A stretch of DNA of 64,000 nucleotides from Serratia symbiotica (GTDB lineage Bacteria; Pseudomonadota; Gammaproteobacteria; Enterobacterales; Enterobacteriaceae), in contig FUHL01000001.1 in assembly GCA_900155695.1 (NCBI GenBank), forward strand, positions 124,001-188,000, read 5' to 3'. Position 1 is the first letter of the stretch. The number at the start of each line of letters is the position of its first letter. Below the pieces are notes generated by a model. The model did not search any database. It saw nothing but the letters and a program-made list of their open reading frames with translations, and had not been told where the DNA came from. This document shows positions 29,860-40,476 of this stretch, in pieces. A program made the position numbers and the translations under genes.

Positions 29860-31134
29860 TTAACGTACGGCCGCTGCTACAGCTGCAGTTAATCGACTCA
29901 GCGGCTCTGACTCGATAATATATGGCGGCATCATATAAATTAGCGTACCAAAAGGACGTAGCCATACTCCACGCTCGATGAATCCGCGCTGTAAATGGGC
30001 AACATCTACTGGTTCATGCATTTCCACTACGCCAATGGCGCCTAATACTCGTACATCTGCCACTTTTGGTTGTACTGCTAATGGTAGTAACTCCTGTTTA
30101 AGTTGCGTTTCAATAGCGTTTACCTGTACTTGCCAATGGTTTTCTTCTAGAAGAATTAGGCTCGCTACAGCTACTGCACATGCTAGAGGATTTCCCATAA
30201 AAGTGGGTCCATGCATAAAGCATCCCGCCGAACCTGTGCTGATAGTATCCGCAATCTGACGGCTTGTTATAGTGGCGGAAAGTGTCATATAACCACCAGT
30301 TAATGCCTTACCTAGGCAGAGGATATCTGATACTATTCCAGCATGCTCACAAGCGAATAGCTTTCCAGTGCGTCCAAAGCCGGTAGCTATCTCATCAGCA
30401 ATTAATAGTACCTGATAATGATCGCAAAGTTCACGCACCCTTTTAAGATAGCTTGGATGATAGATTCGCATACCACCTGCACCTTGAACGATTGGCTCAA
30501 GGATAACAGCTGCAACTTCATTAGCGTGCTGTTGTAATAACGTAGCAAATGGAACAATATCTTGTTCATTCCATTCTTCACCAAAACGACAATGCGGCGC
30601 TGGAGCAAATAAATGTTGACTAAAGAAACCCTGATATAAGCGATGCATCGAATTTTCTGGATCACAAACTGACATTGCACCGAAGGTGTCGCCATGATAA
30701 CCATGACGCAGCGTAAGCATATGGTGCCTCTGTTCTCCGCGAGCCTGCCAGTATTGTAGAGCCATCTTCAGTGCAACTTCTATTGCTACTGAACCTGAGT
30801 CGGATAAAAAAACACACTGCAATGTTTGCGGCGTCATGTCTACAAGTCTACGGCATAGAGCAATAGCAGAAGGATGAGTAATACCGCCAAACATAACATG
30901 CGACATTTTCTCTAATTGTTGCGTTGCCGCTGAATTTAGATGTGGGTGATTGTAACCGTGGATTGCAGACCACCAAGAAGACATCCCATCTATTAGACGT
31001 CTCCCATCAGCCAGATGCAACTCAACGCCAGAAGCTATTTCGACTGGATAGCATGGTAATGGATGTCTCATAGAGGTGTATGGATGCCAGATATGCTGCT
31101 GGTCAAACAGCAAATCAGAGTGGGTAATAGACAT
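29860..31134 (-). CDS. bioA: Adenosylmethionine-8-amino-7-oxononanoate aminotransferase
   Basis: BioA transfers the amino group of S-adenosylmethionine to KAPA, giving DAPA, the third step of the biotin ring pathway. At 424 residues (E. coli 429) it is a class III PLP transaminase. The substrate motif is [16 protein letters not shown], the aspartate motif is [14 protein letters not shown], and the PLP lysine is in [11 protein letters not shown] (about residue 276). It is divergent from bioB with 89 bases between start codons, where a decayed BirA operator is visible. The frame is intact. Confidence 0.97.
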   Translation of the reverse strand: MSITHSDLLFDQQHIWHPYTSMRHPLPCYPVEIASGVELHLADGRRLIDGMSSWWSAIHGYNHPHLNSAATQQLEKMSHVMFGGITHPSAIALCRRLVDMTPQTLQCVFLSDSGSVAIEVALKMALQYWQARGEQRHHMLTLRHGYHGDTFGAMSVCDPENSMHRLYQGFFSQHLFAPAPHCRFGEEWNEQDIVPFATLLQQHANEVAAVILEPIVQGAGGMRIYHPSYLKRVRELCDHYQVLLIADEIATGFGRTGKLFACEHAGIVSDILCLGKALTGGYMTLSATITSRQIADTISTGSAGCFMHGPTFMGNPLACAVAVASLILLEENHWQVQVNAIETQLKQELLPLAVQPKVADVRVLGAIGVVEMHEPVDVAHLQRGFIERGVWLRPFGTLIYMMPPYIIESEPLSRLTAAVAAAVR

Positions 31135-31136
31135 GA

Positions 31137-31192
31137 TTGTAAACCAATTTAAAATTCAGAGTAGTTGACAGTATATCTACAATATCTACACT
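31137..31192. promoter_or_regulatory. bioA-bioB control region with decayed BirA operator
   Basis: The left operator half TTGTAAACC (31137-31145) is identical to the E. coli bioO half-site and lies just upstream of the bioA start. The expected right half (GGTTTACAA) is degraded: AGTTGACAG at 31163-31171 keeps six of nine bases with a spacer one base longer. That sequence now contains a perfect -35 TTGACA (31165-31170), followed after 16 bases by TACACT (31187-31192), a usable -10 for bioB. I infer weakened biotin repression. Confidence 0.55.
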
Positions 31193-31223
31193 TAAGACAC
31201 TTTTTCGTTTTGGAGATGTAATA

Positions 31224-32261
31224 ATGGCCGATTATACCCACTGGACACTAGATCTTGCTAAGATCCTTTTTGATAAACCATTGCTTGAATTATTATTTGA
31301 AGCACAGACAATACATCGTAAACACTTTAATCCTCTTCAAGTTCAGGTTAGCACATTGCTATCCATTAAGACCGGCGCTTGTCCGGAAGATTGTAAATAT
31401 TGTCCACAAAGTTCACGTTATAAAACTGGACTAGAATCAGAACGGTTAATGCAAGTGGTGCATGTATTGGAGTCAGCTCGAAAGGCTAAAGCAGCCGGTT
31501 CAACTCGCTTTTGTATGGGGGCAGCGTGGAAAAATCCACATGAGCGAGATATGCCGTATTTGCAAAAAATAGTGCGAGAAGTGAAAGCGCTAGGACTGGA
31601 AACTTGTATGACACTTGGCATGTTGAATGGCAGCCAAGCTAAACGACTAGCAAAATCAGGGTTAGATTATTATAATCATAACCTTGATACTTCTCCAGAA
31701 TTTTACGAAAATATTGTTACAACCCGCAGCTATCAAGAACGCTTAGATACGCTTGAAAAAGTACGCGATGCCGGAATTAAGGTATGTTCTGGTGGTATCG
31801 TTGGATTAGGAGAAACAGTGCGCGATCGCGCTGAATTGTTAGTACAGTTAGCTAATCTTCCCAAGCCACCAGAGAGCATACCGATAAATATGCTAGTAAA
31901 GGTAAAGGGCACACCATTAGCAGATAATGAAGAAATTGATCCATTCGATTTTATCCGTACTATTGCGGTGGCACGTATTATGATGCCATCTTCATATGTA
32001 CGGCTTTCAGCAGGACGTGAACAGATGAATGAACAGACTCAGGCAATGTGCTTCATGGCTGGAGCCAATTCAATCTTCTATGGGTGTAAATTATTGACTA
32101 CCCCTAATCCAGAAGAAGATAAAGATCTGCAGTTATTCCATAAGTTAGGATTAAATTCGGAGCACGCTACTACTGAATATGGTGATCATCAGCAACAACA
32201 TGTATTGACTAAGAAACTGATGCATGCTGATAGTGCTCAATTTTATAACGCAGCACTATAA
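31224..32261 (+). CDS. bioB: Biotin synthase (radical SAM)
   Basis: BioB inserts sulfur into dethiobiotin, the last step to biotin. The 345 residues compare with 346 in E. coli. The radical-SAM cluster cysteines are C53, C57 and C60 (CPEDCKYC). The residues lining the auxiliary [2Fe-2S] cluster are retained in [21 protein letters not shown] and the arginine of [13 protein letters not shown] site lies eight bases before the ATG. In enterics bioF follows at once; here its place is taken by a dead remnant. BioB itself shows no damage. Confidence 0.98.
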   Translation: MADYTHWTLDLAKILFDKPLLELLFEAQTIHRKHFNPLQVQVSTLLSIKTGACPEDCKYCPQSSRYKTGLESERLMQVVHVLESARKAKAAGSTRFCMGAAWKNPHERDMPYLQKIVREVKALGLETCMTLGMLNGSQAKRLAKSGLDYYNHNLDTSPEFYENIVTTRSYQERLDTLEKVRDAGIKVCSGGIVGLGETVRDRAELLVQLANLPKPPESIPINMLVKVKGTPLADNEEIDPFDFIRTIAVARIMMPSSYVRLSAGREQMNEQTQAMCFMAGANSIFYGCKLLTTPNPEEDKDLQLFHKLGLNSEHATTEYGDHQQQHVLTKKLMHADSAQFYNAAL

Positions 32262-32278
32262 AAATCTATCAATGGTAC

Positions 32279-32500
32279 ATGTCACAGGTATTAGATGCGT
32301 CAAAGAATAGTAATTTATTAATCAAAAAACGCAAATCAATACAAGAAGGATTGCTACATTTACTTGAATAATGCACATTATTTTGAATTTTACAATTATA
32401 TATTATTTGTATAGGAGCAAATGAATAGGTGATCGTTGCCTCGCAGTATAGAGCGTAACAGGAGGAGCTCTGAACTAAGCTAGATTACCTATTTTTGCAC
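32279..32500 (+). pseudogene. bioF: Decayed bioF (KAPA synthase)
   Basis: BioF condenses pimeloyl-ACP with alanine to KAPA. The remnant begins with an ATG 17 bases after the bioB stop. Bases about 32368-32400 read HYFEFY.NYIL, resembling the QYLNFSSNDYL segment. Bases 32453-32488 read A*QEEL*TKLDY (two stops), aligning without gaps to ALEEELAEWLGY of BioF with seven of twelve identical. Only about 220 bases of an 1150-base gene are readable and they contain stops and deletions. The gene is dead at this locus. Confidence 0.7.
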
Positions 32501-33094
32501 TGAAATTTTAGTATAAAATAGTTGATAAGAGTGACTTGGTTCCATCTGTATATTTTATTTTTATTTATTCTACTAATTGATGGTTAGTGCAAGTGCTTAT
32601 TAAGATAAACGTATTATAATTCATTGTCTTATGCACACCTATCAGCTAAGCATAGGAATATCATCGATAGTATTATTACGCATGTAGAACTCATTTAGTA
32701 CGAGATATGATCTCGTAGCATCATGCCTATTAGCCATAGTTATATTGTATGTAAATTTACTACAGAAGACCTGCTACAGCACACTTTTGCTGAATTTATA
32801 GATTTTTGCATGTTCTTATAAACATATGCCTATTCACTACATGTATTACCTAAATTGTATATAGTCGAGCAAAATGCAAAGAGTTACTATATAGCTACTG
32901 CTAAAAGAGGTCAATTATCAACCTGCATCTAGTATCTTGGTTAAAAATTAAGAATAGTGTATGCATGCATACAATTTACGGTTATTAATATGATCACAAA
33001 ATATTGAATTGAATATTGACCATAAGAGTGGGCAATGAGTAACAGGAAGATCTGTGATCACCTTAAATAGAAAATATTTAGGAGTATCATAATG
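32501..33094. other. Eroded interior of the bioF-bioC segment
   Basis: No readable coding remnant. It is AT-rich DNA left between the bioF and bioC traces in the former bioBFCD operon. The whole bioB-bioD gap is 1.14 kb against about 1.9 kb for intact bioF plus bioC. Confidence 0.5.
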
Positions 33095-33190
33095 TAACTC
33101 AGCAGCTAGTAGTTATGGTGCTTTAGTAGTAATACTAAGTGTGGTAATTCTTTAAGCTACATTAGCTTATGTAGCGGCTGACGATTCGAC
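33095..33190 (+). pseudogene. bioC: Possible remnant of bioC (malonyl-ACP methyltransferase)
   Basis: In frame with 33122, the DNA reads FSSNTKCGNSLS, comparable with the BioC segment WSNLAVQWCGNLS (SN, CGN and LS in step, with a short deletion). Two stops lie just upstream at 33110-33115. Position between bioF and bioD fits the operon. The evidence is short, so confidence is moderate at best. Confidence 0.4.
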
Positions 33191-33401
33191 CTGCTGTTGT
33201 TTAATAATGTACATAGTTTCGTAAGTTGTATAATTAGAAAGCAATAAAATGATCTTTAAATATAATTATATTAATGTCATGCCTGAAGTAAATGGATATT
33301 ATATAGTTCTCTTAATAGAGGGCACTGAAGGTAAGTTTGTGTTTCGTTACCTGTAGTAAAGTAAATCTCACCGACTAATCATATAATATATGGAATAAAC
33401 T

Positions 33402-34085
33402 GTGATTAAACGTTATTTTGTCACCGGTACAGATACTAACGTAGGAAAAAGTGTGGTCAGTCGTGCGTTATTACAAGCAGCAAATAGTGCGGGGTTCCGC
33501 AGTGCGGGCTATAAGCCAGTAGCATCTGGTAGTACAACGACCAATAAAGGACAGAGAAATACTGATGCGTTAATGTTACAGGCGTATAGTAGTGTAGTAT
33601 TAACTTATAAAGAAGTCAATCCTTACATTTTTTCTGAATCAACTGCTCCGAATATTATTAGTGCAGCTGAAGGTCGCAAAATTGAATTAAAACAGTTATC
33701 GGCTGGGTTACGTAATCTTGAAAAAAGAGCTAACTGGATATTAGTGGAAGGTGCAGGTGGTTGGTTTACACCGTTATCACAGAAATACACTTTTGCTGAC
33801 TGGGTATATCAAGAACAACTTCCAGTAATTTTAGTCGTGGGCCTAAAATTAGGTTGCATTAACCACGCTATGCTGACTGTTCAAGCGATTGTAAAATCAG
33901 CCTTGCCGCTACTTGGTTGGATTGCCAACGATATCAATATGCTCGGTAAATGGCATAAAGAATATCTAGAAACGTTGCGCTATATGCTATCAGCACCACT
34001 GATAGGTCAGATTCCCTATTTACCTAATATTGAGCATCAGTCACTGGAACAATATTTGAGTATTAATAGCATGGAAATATCTTGA
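33402..34085 (+). CDS. bioD: Dethiobiotin synthetase
   Basis: BioD closes the ureido ring of DAPA to dethiobiotin using CO2 and ATP. The 227 residues compare with 225 in E. coli. The P-loop is GTDTNVGKSVVS (residues 8-19), the substrate motif is YKPVASGS, and the VEGAGGWFTPL segment is intact. The start is a GTG at 33402, the position matching the E. coli N-terminus (KRYFVTGTDT). It is the last gene of the former bioBFCD operon and now stands 1.1 kb after bioB, so it probably has its own promoter. Confidence 0.97.
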   Translation: MIKRYFVTGTDTNVGKSVVSRALLQAANSAGFRSAGYKPVASGSTTTNKGQRNTDALMLQAYSSVVLTYKEVNPYIFSESTAPNIISAAEGRKIELKQLSAGLRNLEKRANWILVEGAGGWFTPLSQKYTFADWVYQEQLPVILVVGLKLGCINHAMLTVQAIVKSALPLLGWIANDINMLGKWHKEYLETLRYMLSAPLIGQIPYLPNIEHQSLEQYLSINSMEIS

Positions 34086-36861
34086 AGAAGCATGGATATA
34101 CTGCATAGAAATAATAGAGTAGAAATGACGTAGACATGAATTTATTAGAATAGTGTTTTAATTAACATTAGGATATGAAAGACAATTTCAATTGTTAATC
34201 AGGACTGTATTACATTGAAATAATTATTTTGTTATCAATTAATTTGATATTTTTATTATCAATAATTTTATAATTCACTATTTTATTGATTATTTATGAA
34301 ATTTTTGTTCTTTTATATAATTTAATTAACTATACATTTTGTAAGAATTTTTAATTCTATTCACTACTGTATTATTAATATAAAAGTTGTGTAATGAAAA
34401 AATTTAACTATTTATAATTAATTTTCAAAATAATATTTATCTGCTTCAATTGAATTGTAAAACTATATTTTTATGAAAAATACTATCAAAATTCATTTAC
34501 AATACATACATCTTATATTATAAAATAATTAGTATATTGTTATATCAATATTGTGTTCCATAGTCATTAGTAGAGATTTTTGAACATAACCATATTGTTA
34601 TTATTTGCATATCCAAATTTCTTCTGGCTATATTATAAAATATTTTACAAGTTTATTTAAAATGATAGCTTATATTATTAAATAGTATTATTACCAGATG
34701 AGTGAAAAACTTAATCCATACTTAATATAATTCCTAATTTAAATAGAAATAACATAGTGCTATAATATAACAAATGCCTAGTGCGATATTAGAAGTTGAA
34801 ATACAAGCTTGTAGCTAACATGAAATAGTAGGATTGTATAACGATTATTATCTAGCAGATTAACAACCTAGTTAAATTGTTTTTTAGAAGTTTTTCTAGA
34901 TAAATTAATCTGCCAAAAAATAAAACTTTACAATGGCAAAACGTTACTTCATATCGTTAAGTATTAATAGTTTCTTTTATTTATGCGCTATTCGTACTTA
35001 GCAATACAAACTCATTCTTAAAGATAATATACCTTATATACTTAAAGTGTAATTATCTAGCCTCAAGTAACTTCATGAAATGACAGTAGTATTTTCTACA
35101 GCTAGAACAATTATGAGTTTCAAACTATTATATTTAATCTATATATAGATGCATAATATATTGCTCGCTGTTATCTCTATTAATCGCATGATTTAGAAAG
35201 TCTAATATGTGTCGTTAAATGTTAAGTTACTATAAGTTAATGTATATTGTGCTATGCACACAATTCTTACAGAAATAAGAAAAGCTCAAAGTTGAGAGTC
35301 CTAGTATTGCACAGAAGGATGATATTGACTCATAAAATACTGTTATAATTAGCGGGCTAAAATAACGAATTCAGTGTTATACATAATGATTAATGCATTG
35401 CTGTTCATAAATTACCAATTATTTAGGCAATCATGCAATTCTTGAAAAACATATTCTCTGCAGATGAATTTAATAATTTTAGACATAGTAACTAGAAAAT
35501 TTCTACATATTGAATATGTTGGATAATATCTAAATTTAATCAGTAGATCTGTGATCTAATAATTGAATAAGTAATTAAAGCTGGATTACTTAATTTAGCG
35601 CTGGCGGATTTAGTGTTGGCGGTACGCTAAGTTACCAAGCAGTTAATTGGTATTTTAGATATCTAATATGTATAGTGATAATAAATTGTATATTATTAGC
35701 TATGCTAACAAAATGCATGTACAAGGTCTAATTGACTACATGTAGTAATATATTAAAAGCTTACACTACCGGCATGTATATTATCATAAATCATAACGTA
35801 TTTAAGTAAATATTACTTTGTTTATTAGTAGATGTGCTGTTATAGTAGGCATTGATTTATTGTATAAAGGGTGTAATATATATTACAAATCCGACAGGAA
35901 TTGTGATGCACATTAAATAATGTTTCTTAATATTATATATAATGATTAATTACAATAACATTGTATTATAAAATTTAAATGAGGAGATTCTAAATATAAA
36001 ATAGTAGTGCAGAAAGAGTGCTAAAAGTGAAGATAAAGTAAAGGTGAATAGCAAATTAATTAACTAAACTTATCACTAAATTTTAGGAGAAAGAGAGTGA
36101 TAAGCTATAAAGCAAATGCAGGAATATAGTACTAAAAATATGGATATTCCACTGATGATGTTATGGCAAAATCAAGTCTATTGCTTTTTAAGCATATTTT
36201 TTCTTTCAATTATAATTGAACAGTTTGCCTTAAAAATAATTGCATAATAATAGTACATAAATGATTTTATTAATTGAATTTTACTTGTAGACATTGCAAA
36301 AATATCAATATTATAATAATGTTGTATAGGTGGTAAATATGAGTTTATATTAACTGAGGTAGTAAAGTTTATATTATGTTTTCAATATCTTATGAAGATA
36401 AGATCTTTCCATTATCTTTTAAAGATATTTCATTTGCATTGATATGCTAGTTATTTGAATAATATTTGAGAAAGAAATATTATTCTAATAACTCTATACA
36501 AAAGTAAAGAAATAATTAATTAATGAATTTGAATAAAAAACAATATCTCAATTATTTATAATATCAATTTTAAACTCTTTATCTATATTTTATTAGAAAT
36601 AAATATAGTCATAAATCGATCTAGAATAGTTTGTGGTAAAATAATATTTTTAGATCAGAGCGCAATTAACAGATTACTGCGTTATAATCATTCTATTGTG
36701 CAGATTACTGCATGCCTTCTATTAGACATATCAAACATGTATACATTTGCAATGTATACTTTGCATTAGAGAATGTGTCTAAGTTTAAATATGGTTCCGC
36801 GTTCATTATATGATTCCGGTTATATTTTTATTGTTATCTAGATCAAGGAAAGTATCTCTCG
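34086..36861. other. 2.8-kb gene-free stretch where uvrB is expected
   Basis: In E. coli uvrB follows bioD. No UvrB segment could be recognised in this AT-rich DNA. A conspicuously GC-richer patch lies at 35594-35640 (repeated TGGCGG). In one frame it gives a 40-45-codon open stretch beginning SAGGFSVGGTLSYQ, which I cannot assign. A 9-bp hairpin (GTATACATT, loop TGC) lies at 36739-36759, about 100 bases before cysS. Confidence 0.5.
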
Positions 36862-38247
36862 ATGCTAAAGATTTTTAATACGATGAGTCGTCAAAAAGAG
36901 GAATTTAAACCTATTCATGCAGGACAAGTTGGTATGTATGTATGCGGAGTAACTCTTTATGATTTATGTCATATAGGTCATGCCCGTACTTTTATTGTTT
37001 TTGATATGGTCTCGCGTTATTTACGCTATCTTGGTTATTCACTAAAGTACGTGCGTAACGTTACAGATATCGATGATAAAATTATACGCCGTTCTGTAAA
37101 AAATACAGAAACGTGCCATCAATTAACTGAACGAATGTTAGCAGAGATGCACGCCGACTTCGATTCATTATTTATTGAGCTTCCGGATCAAGAGCCAAGA
37201 GTGACTGAGAATATTGATGATATTATTGAAATCATTAATCGTTTAATCGCACGTAATCACGCCTATATAGCTAGTAATGGTGATGTGATGTTTGCCATTG
37301 CTAGCCATCCAGAATATGGCATGTTATCGCATCAGCCTTTAGCACAATTAAAATCAGGAGTACGCATTAAGGTTGATGATATGAAGCGAGATCCAATGGA
37401 TTTTGTGCTATGGAAGCTATCGAAACCATGTGAACCTCAATGGTTATCCCCATGGGGTGCAGGACGTCCTGGTTGGCATATTGAGTGTTCTGCAATGAAT
37501 TTTAAGCAGTTTGGTCACCACTTCGATATTCATGGTGGAGGTTCCGATCTGATATTTCCACACCATGAAAATGAGATAGCTCAATCTAGTTGCGCGTATA
37601 ATGGCTATTATGTCAATTATTGGATGCACTCAGGTATGGTTATGATTGAAAAAGAAAAAATATCTAAATCAAAGGGCCATTTCTTTACTATACGTGATGT
37701 TCTTAGCCACTATGATGCTGAAACGGTACGTTACTTTTTGATGTCGAGCCATTATCGTAATCCACTTCACTACAGTGAAGATCATTTAAGCCAGGCTCGC
37801 ACTGCACTAGATAGATTATACGGTGCTCTACATGGTACTGATGACAGCATTCAACCAACTAGTGAAAATATATTCGAAGCCCGATTTCGACAGGCAATGG
37901 ACGAGGATTTTAACACGCCTGAAGCTTATTCAGTACTATTTGATTTAGCCCGAGAAGTAAATCGTTTAAAAAGCAAGGATCGAAGCGCTGCTAATAGCAT
38001 GGCGGCCACAATGAGAAAGTTAGCAAAGGTACTTGGGTTATTACACCATAAACCAGAAAAATTTTTACAAAATAGTGTCAAAATTAATGATAGTAAAAAA
38101 GCTGAAATTGTGGCCCTCATTGCACAACGTAATGATGCTCGAAAAGATAAAAACTGGGCACTAGCAGATCTTACACGTGATCGGCTACGTGATATGAATA
38201 TTATATTAGAAGATAAAAAAGATAGGACTATCTGGCGTAGTAAATAA
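36862..38247 (+). CDS. cysS: Cysteinyl-tRNA synthetase
   Basis: CysS charges tRNA-Cys. It is a class I synthetase of 461 residues, exactly the E. coli length. The HIGH motif is CHIGHAR (about residues 36-42) and KMSKS appears as KISKS. The zinc ligands are visible (VCGVTLYD near residue 28, [17 protein letters not shown]). The C-terminal anticodon-binding helical domain is complete. AAGGAAAG lies upstream of the ATG. It lies between bioD and ybhK, a position it does not occupy in E. coli, so there has been a rearrangement. Confidence 0.98.
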   Translation: MLKIFNTMSRQKEEFKPIHAGQVGMYVCGVTLYDLCHIGHARTFIVFDMVSRYLRYLGYSLKYVRNVTDIDDKIIRRSVKNTETCHQLTERMLAEMHADFDSLFIELPDQEPRVTENIDDIIEIINRLIARNHAYIASNGDVMFAIASHPEYGMLSHQPLAQLKSGVRIKVDDMKRDPMDFVLWKLSKPCEPQWLSPWGAGRPGWHIECSAMNFKQFGHHFDIHGGGSDLIFPHHENEIAQSSCAYNGYYVNYWMHSGMVMIEKEKISKSKGHFFTIRDVLSHYDAETVRYFLMSSHYRNPLHYSEDHLSQARTALDRLYGALHGTDDSIQPTSENIFEARFRQAMDEDFNTPEAYSVLFDLAREVNRLKSKDRSAANSMAATMRKLAKVLGLLHHKPEKFLQNSVKINDSKKAEIVALIAQRNDARKDKNWALADLTRDRLRDMNIILEDKKDRTIWRSK

Positions 38248-39525
38248 TTTTTGATATTTAACGTCGATCTTGACAAATAGGTAAAAATTATTAATTTCGT
38301 GATCTATTAGATAATAATAACGCAAATTATTTCATTAATAAAGTTTTTAGAAACATTAATTAAGCACTATCTCTTTATAAGAAAAGCACAAATTTATCCT
38401 AAACCAAAGAAAAGACAAGTTTAAGAAGTTAGTTTAGATTTTCTAAATCTCTTTAGAACAAAATAAATTAATATAATAATATTGTTTTGATTAACATCCA
38501 TAATTAAATTTTTGGCGGTGTTGAATGTATAAAATATTTATATATTGATAGAATATAACGATATAAATATTTTTATATATTTTTTCTGTAGCCATATATT
38601 AGGAATCGATAGATTTATAACTTAATTTATATATTTCTCAAGTAATAAAATAGCGGGTTATAGTTTTTAGTATATTATTTATCAATTGGAAATATACTGT
38701 TTTCGATCATTCTTTATTAATATTGATTTAATATATATTGTAGTCAAGCAGATAAATCCTTTTTAAGTTTTGCTATCTTGAAAAGATATTGCATTATATA
38801 TACAATATTTAAATTAAAATTTTTAACACAATATTATATCTAATTAATATATCCTTTTACCGCAATAATTTAACATGAAATCCCTTCAATAGTATTAAGA
38901 TAGATAAATATTTAAGATCGTTTTTTTATAAAAAATATGATTACGATTTTTGTATACAAAAATATATTAGTGTGCTATTTGAATTAAAGAATTATATCAA
39001 TATTAAAAATTAGATAAGACATAAACTGTGCCTTTAATGCTCATATACCAGATCGAGACTTTTGACTTTAATATATTACTTACGTTACCTTTAATTGCCA
39101 TTAATAGTATTGAAATAATGATATTAAAAATAACCGATAATATCATAGCATTAAGTTCTTTATTTATTTGATTGCATTCTTTTTAATTTAATTAATGAGT
39201 TGACAATTAAGACATTTGAAATAGCAATTCGTTATATTATATTATTGATTTTCAAGTAAATTTTATTTATAGAAAAAAGAAGAAGAAATGTATTATTAAG
39301 TAATGCATTTACTCGCTATATAATCTAAATACATTTAATATTAGCAGAAGAAGTATCACGATAAAAGGTAAAGATACCTATATTACTATTTCATTATTTA
39401 TATAGCAGTTTACGTTTTATAGACTTTGAAAATTGAGAATAAACGCAAATTGCATAGATACATTGACCCTAACGATATAGATAAGCTAGGTTAGGCGTGC
39501 TATTAACGCCTTAGTAAGGATATTT
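38248..39525. other. 1.3-kb gene-free stretch
   Basis: AT-rich; no gene, remnant or strong structure is recognised between cysS and ybhK. Confidence 0.55.
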
Positions 39526-40476
39526 ATGCGAAATAAAACTCTAGCTGATCTTAATCAAGTAGTAGCATTAGGAGGCGGTCATGGACTTGGTCGTCTCATG
39601 TCTTCCCTTTCGATTTTAGGATCTCGCTTGACTGGTATTGTCGCAACTACTGATAATGGCGGTTCTACTGGACGTATACGTCGATCAGAAGGTGGTATTG
39701 CATGGGGAGATACCAGAAACTGTCTCAACCAGTTAATTGCTGAACCGAGTGTGGCTTCAGCGATGTTTGAATATCGATTCAGCGGTAGTGGTGAGCTATC
39801 TGGACATAACCTAGGAAATCTTATGCTGAAAGCACTAGATCACCTTAGTGTACGTCCACTAGAGGCAATAAATCTACTACGTAGCTTACTAAAAGTCGAT
39901 GCAATCTTGATCCCCATGTCTGAACAAGCAGTTGACTTAGTAGCTTGTGACCACGAAGGCAATCACGTATATGGAGAGGTAAATGTCGATCAATTAATAA
40001 ACATGCCGCGTGAATTAATGCTGTCATCACAAGTTACAGCGACGCATGAAGCGTTAGATGTAATTGCTCAAGCTGATGTTATCCTAATTGGCCCTGGAAG
40101 TTTCTTAACAAGCCTCATGCCATTGCTATTATTGAATGATCTAGCTCAAGCCATTAGATTAAGCAGCGCTACTATGATTTATATCGATAACTTAGGACGA
40201 GAATTAAGCTTTGCTGCTGCATCGCTATCACTTAAAGAAAAGTTGGGACTAATAGAGGGCAAAATTGGCCGCCAAATGATTGATGCAGTGATAGTCGGTC
40301 CTGGTGTTAATATTCATCAGATACAAGAACGAGTGGTGATTCAGCAACCATTAGAGGCTAGTGATATCCCACATCGTCATGATCGACAATTATTACGTCA
40401 GGCTTTGGATAAAGCATTAAATGAGTTACTGAATAAACATTGTGTTTTTTACATCATAGAAAATGATAACTTTTAA
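39526..40476 (+). CDS. ybhK: YvcK-family (CofD-like) protein YbhK
   Basis: This belongs to the family of Bacillus YvcK, which is required for growth on gluconeogenic carbon and for cell shape and binds UDP-sugars. The biochemical role of enteric YbhK is not settled. The 316 residues compare with 302 in E. coli. The N-terminal [12 protein letters not shown], then [18 protein letters not shown] and [10 protein letters not shown] are all conserved, as is IIGPGSF-like [15 protein letters not shown] in the second half. The C-terminus is about a dozen residues longer. In E. coli it follows uvrB near bioD; here cysS intervenes. Its survival suggests a cell-envelope role (inference). Confidence 0.94.
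   Translation: MRNKTLADLNQVVALGGGHGLGRLMSSLSILGSRLTGIVATTDNGGSTGRIRRSEGGIAWGDTRNCLNQLIAEPSVASAMFEYRFSGSGELSGHNLGNLMLKALDHLSVRPLEAINLLRSLLKVDAILIPMSEQAVDLVACDHEGNHVYGEVNVDQLINMPRELMLSSQVTATHEALDVIAQADVILIGPGSFLTSLMPLLLLNDLAQAIRLSSATMIYIDNLGRELSFAAASLSLKEKLGLIEGKIGRQMIDAVIVGPGVNIHQIQERVVIQQPLEASDIPHRHDRQLLRQALDKALNELLNKHCVFYIIENDNF

Noticed and set aside
36205-36220. Palindrome TTCAATTATAATTGAA, also present at 1075-1090
   Set aside because: Several 16-base palindromes are expected by chance in DNA this AT-rich; no consistent relation to genes.
36667-36711. CAGATTACTGC repeated twice upstream of cysS
   Set aside because: Two 11-mers without symmetry or known regulator; chance is plausible.
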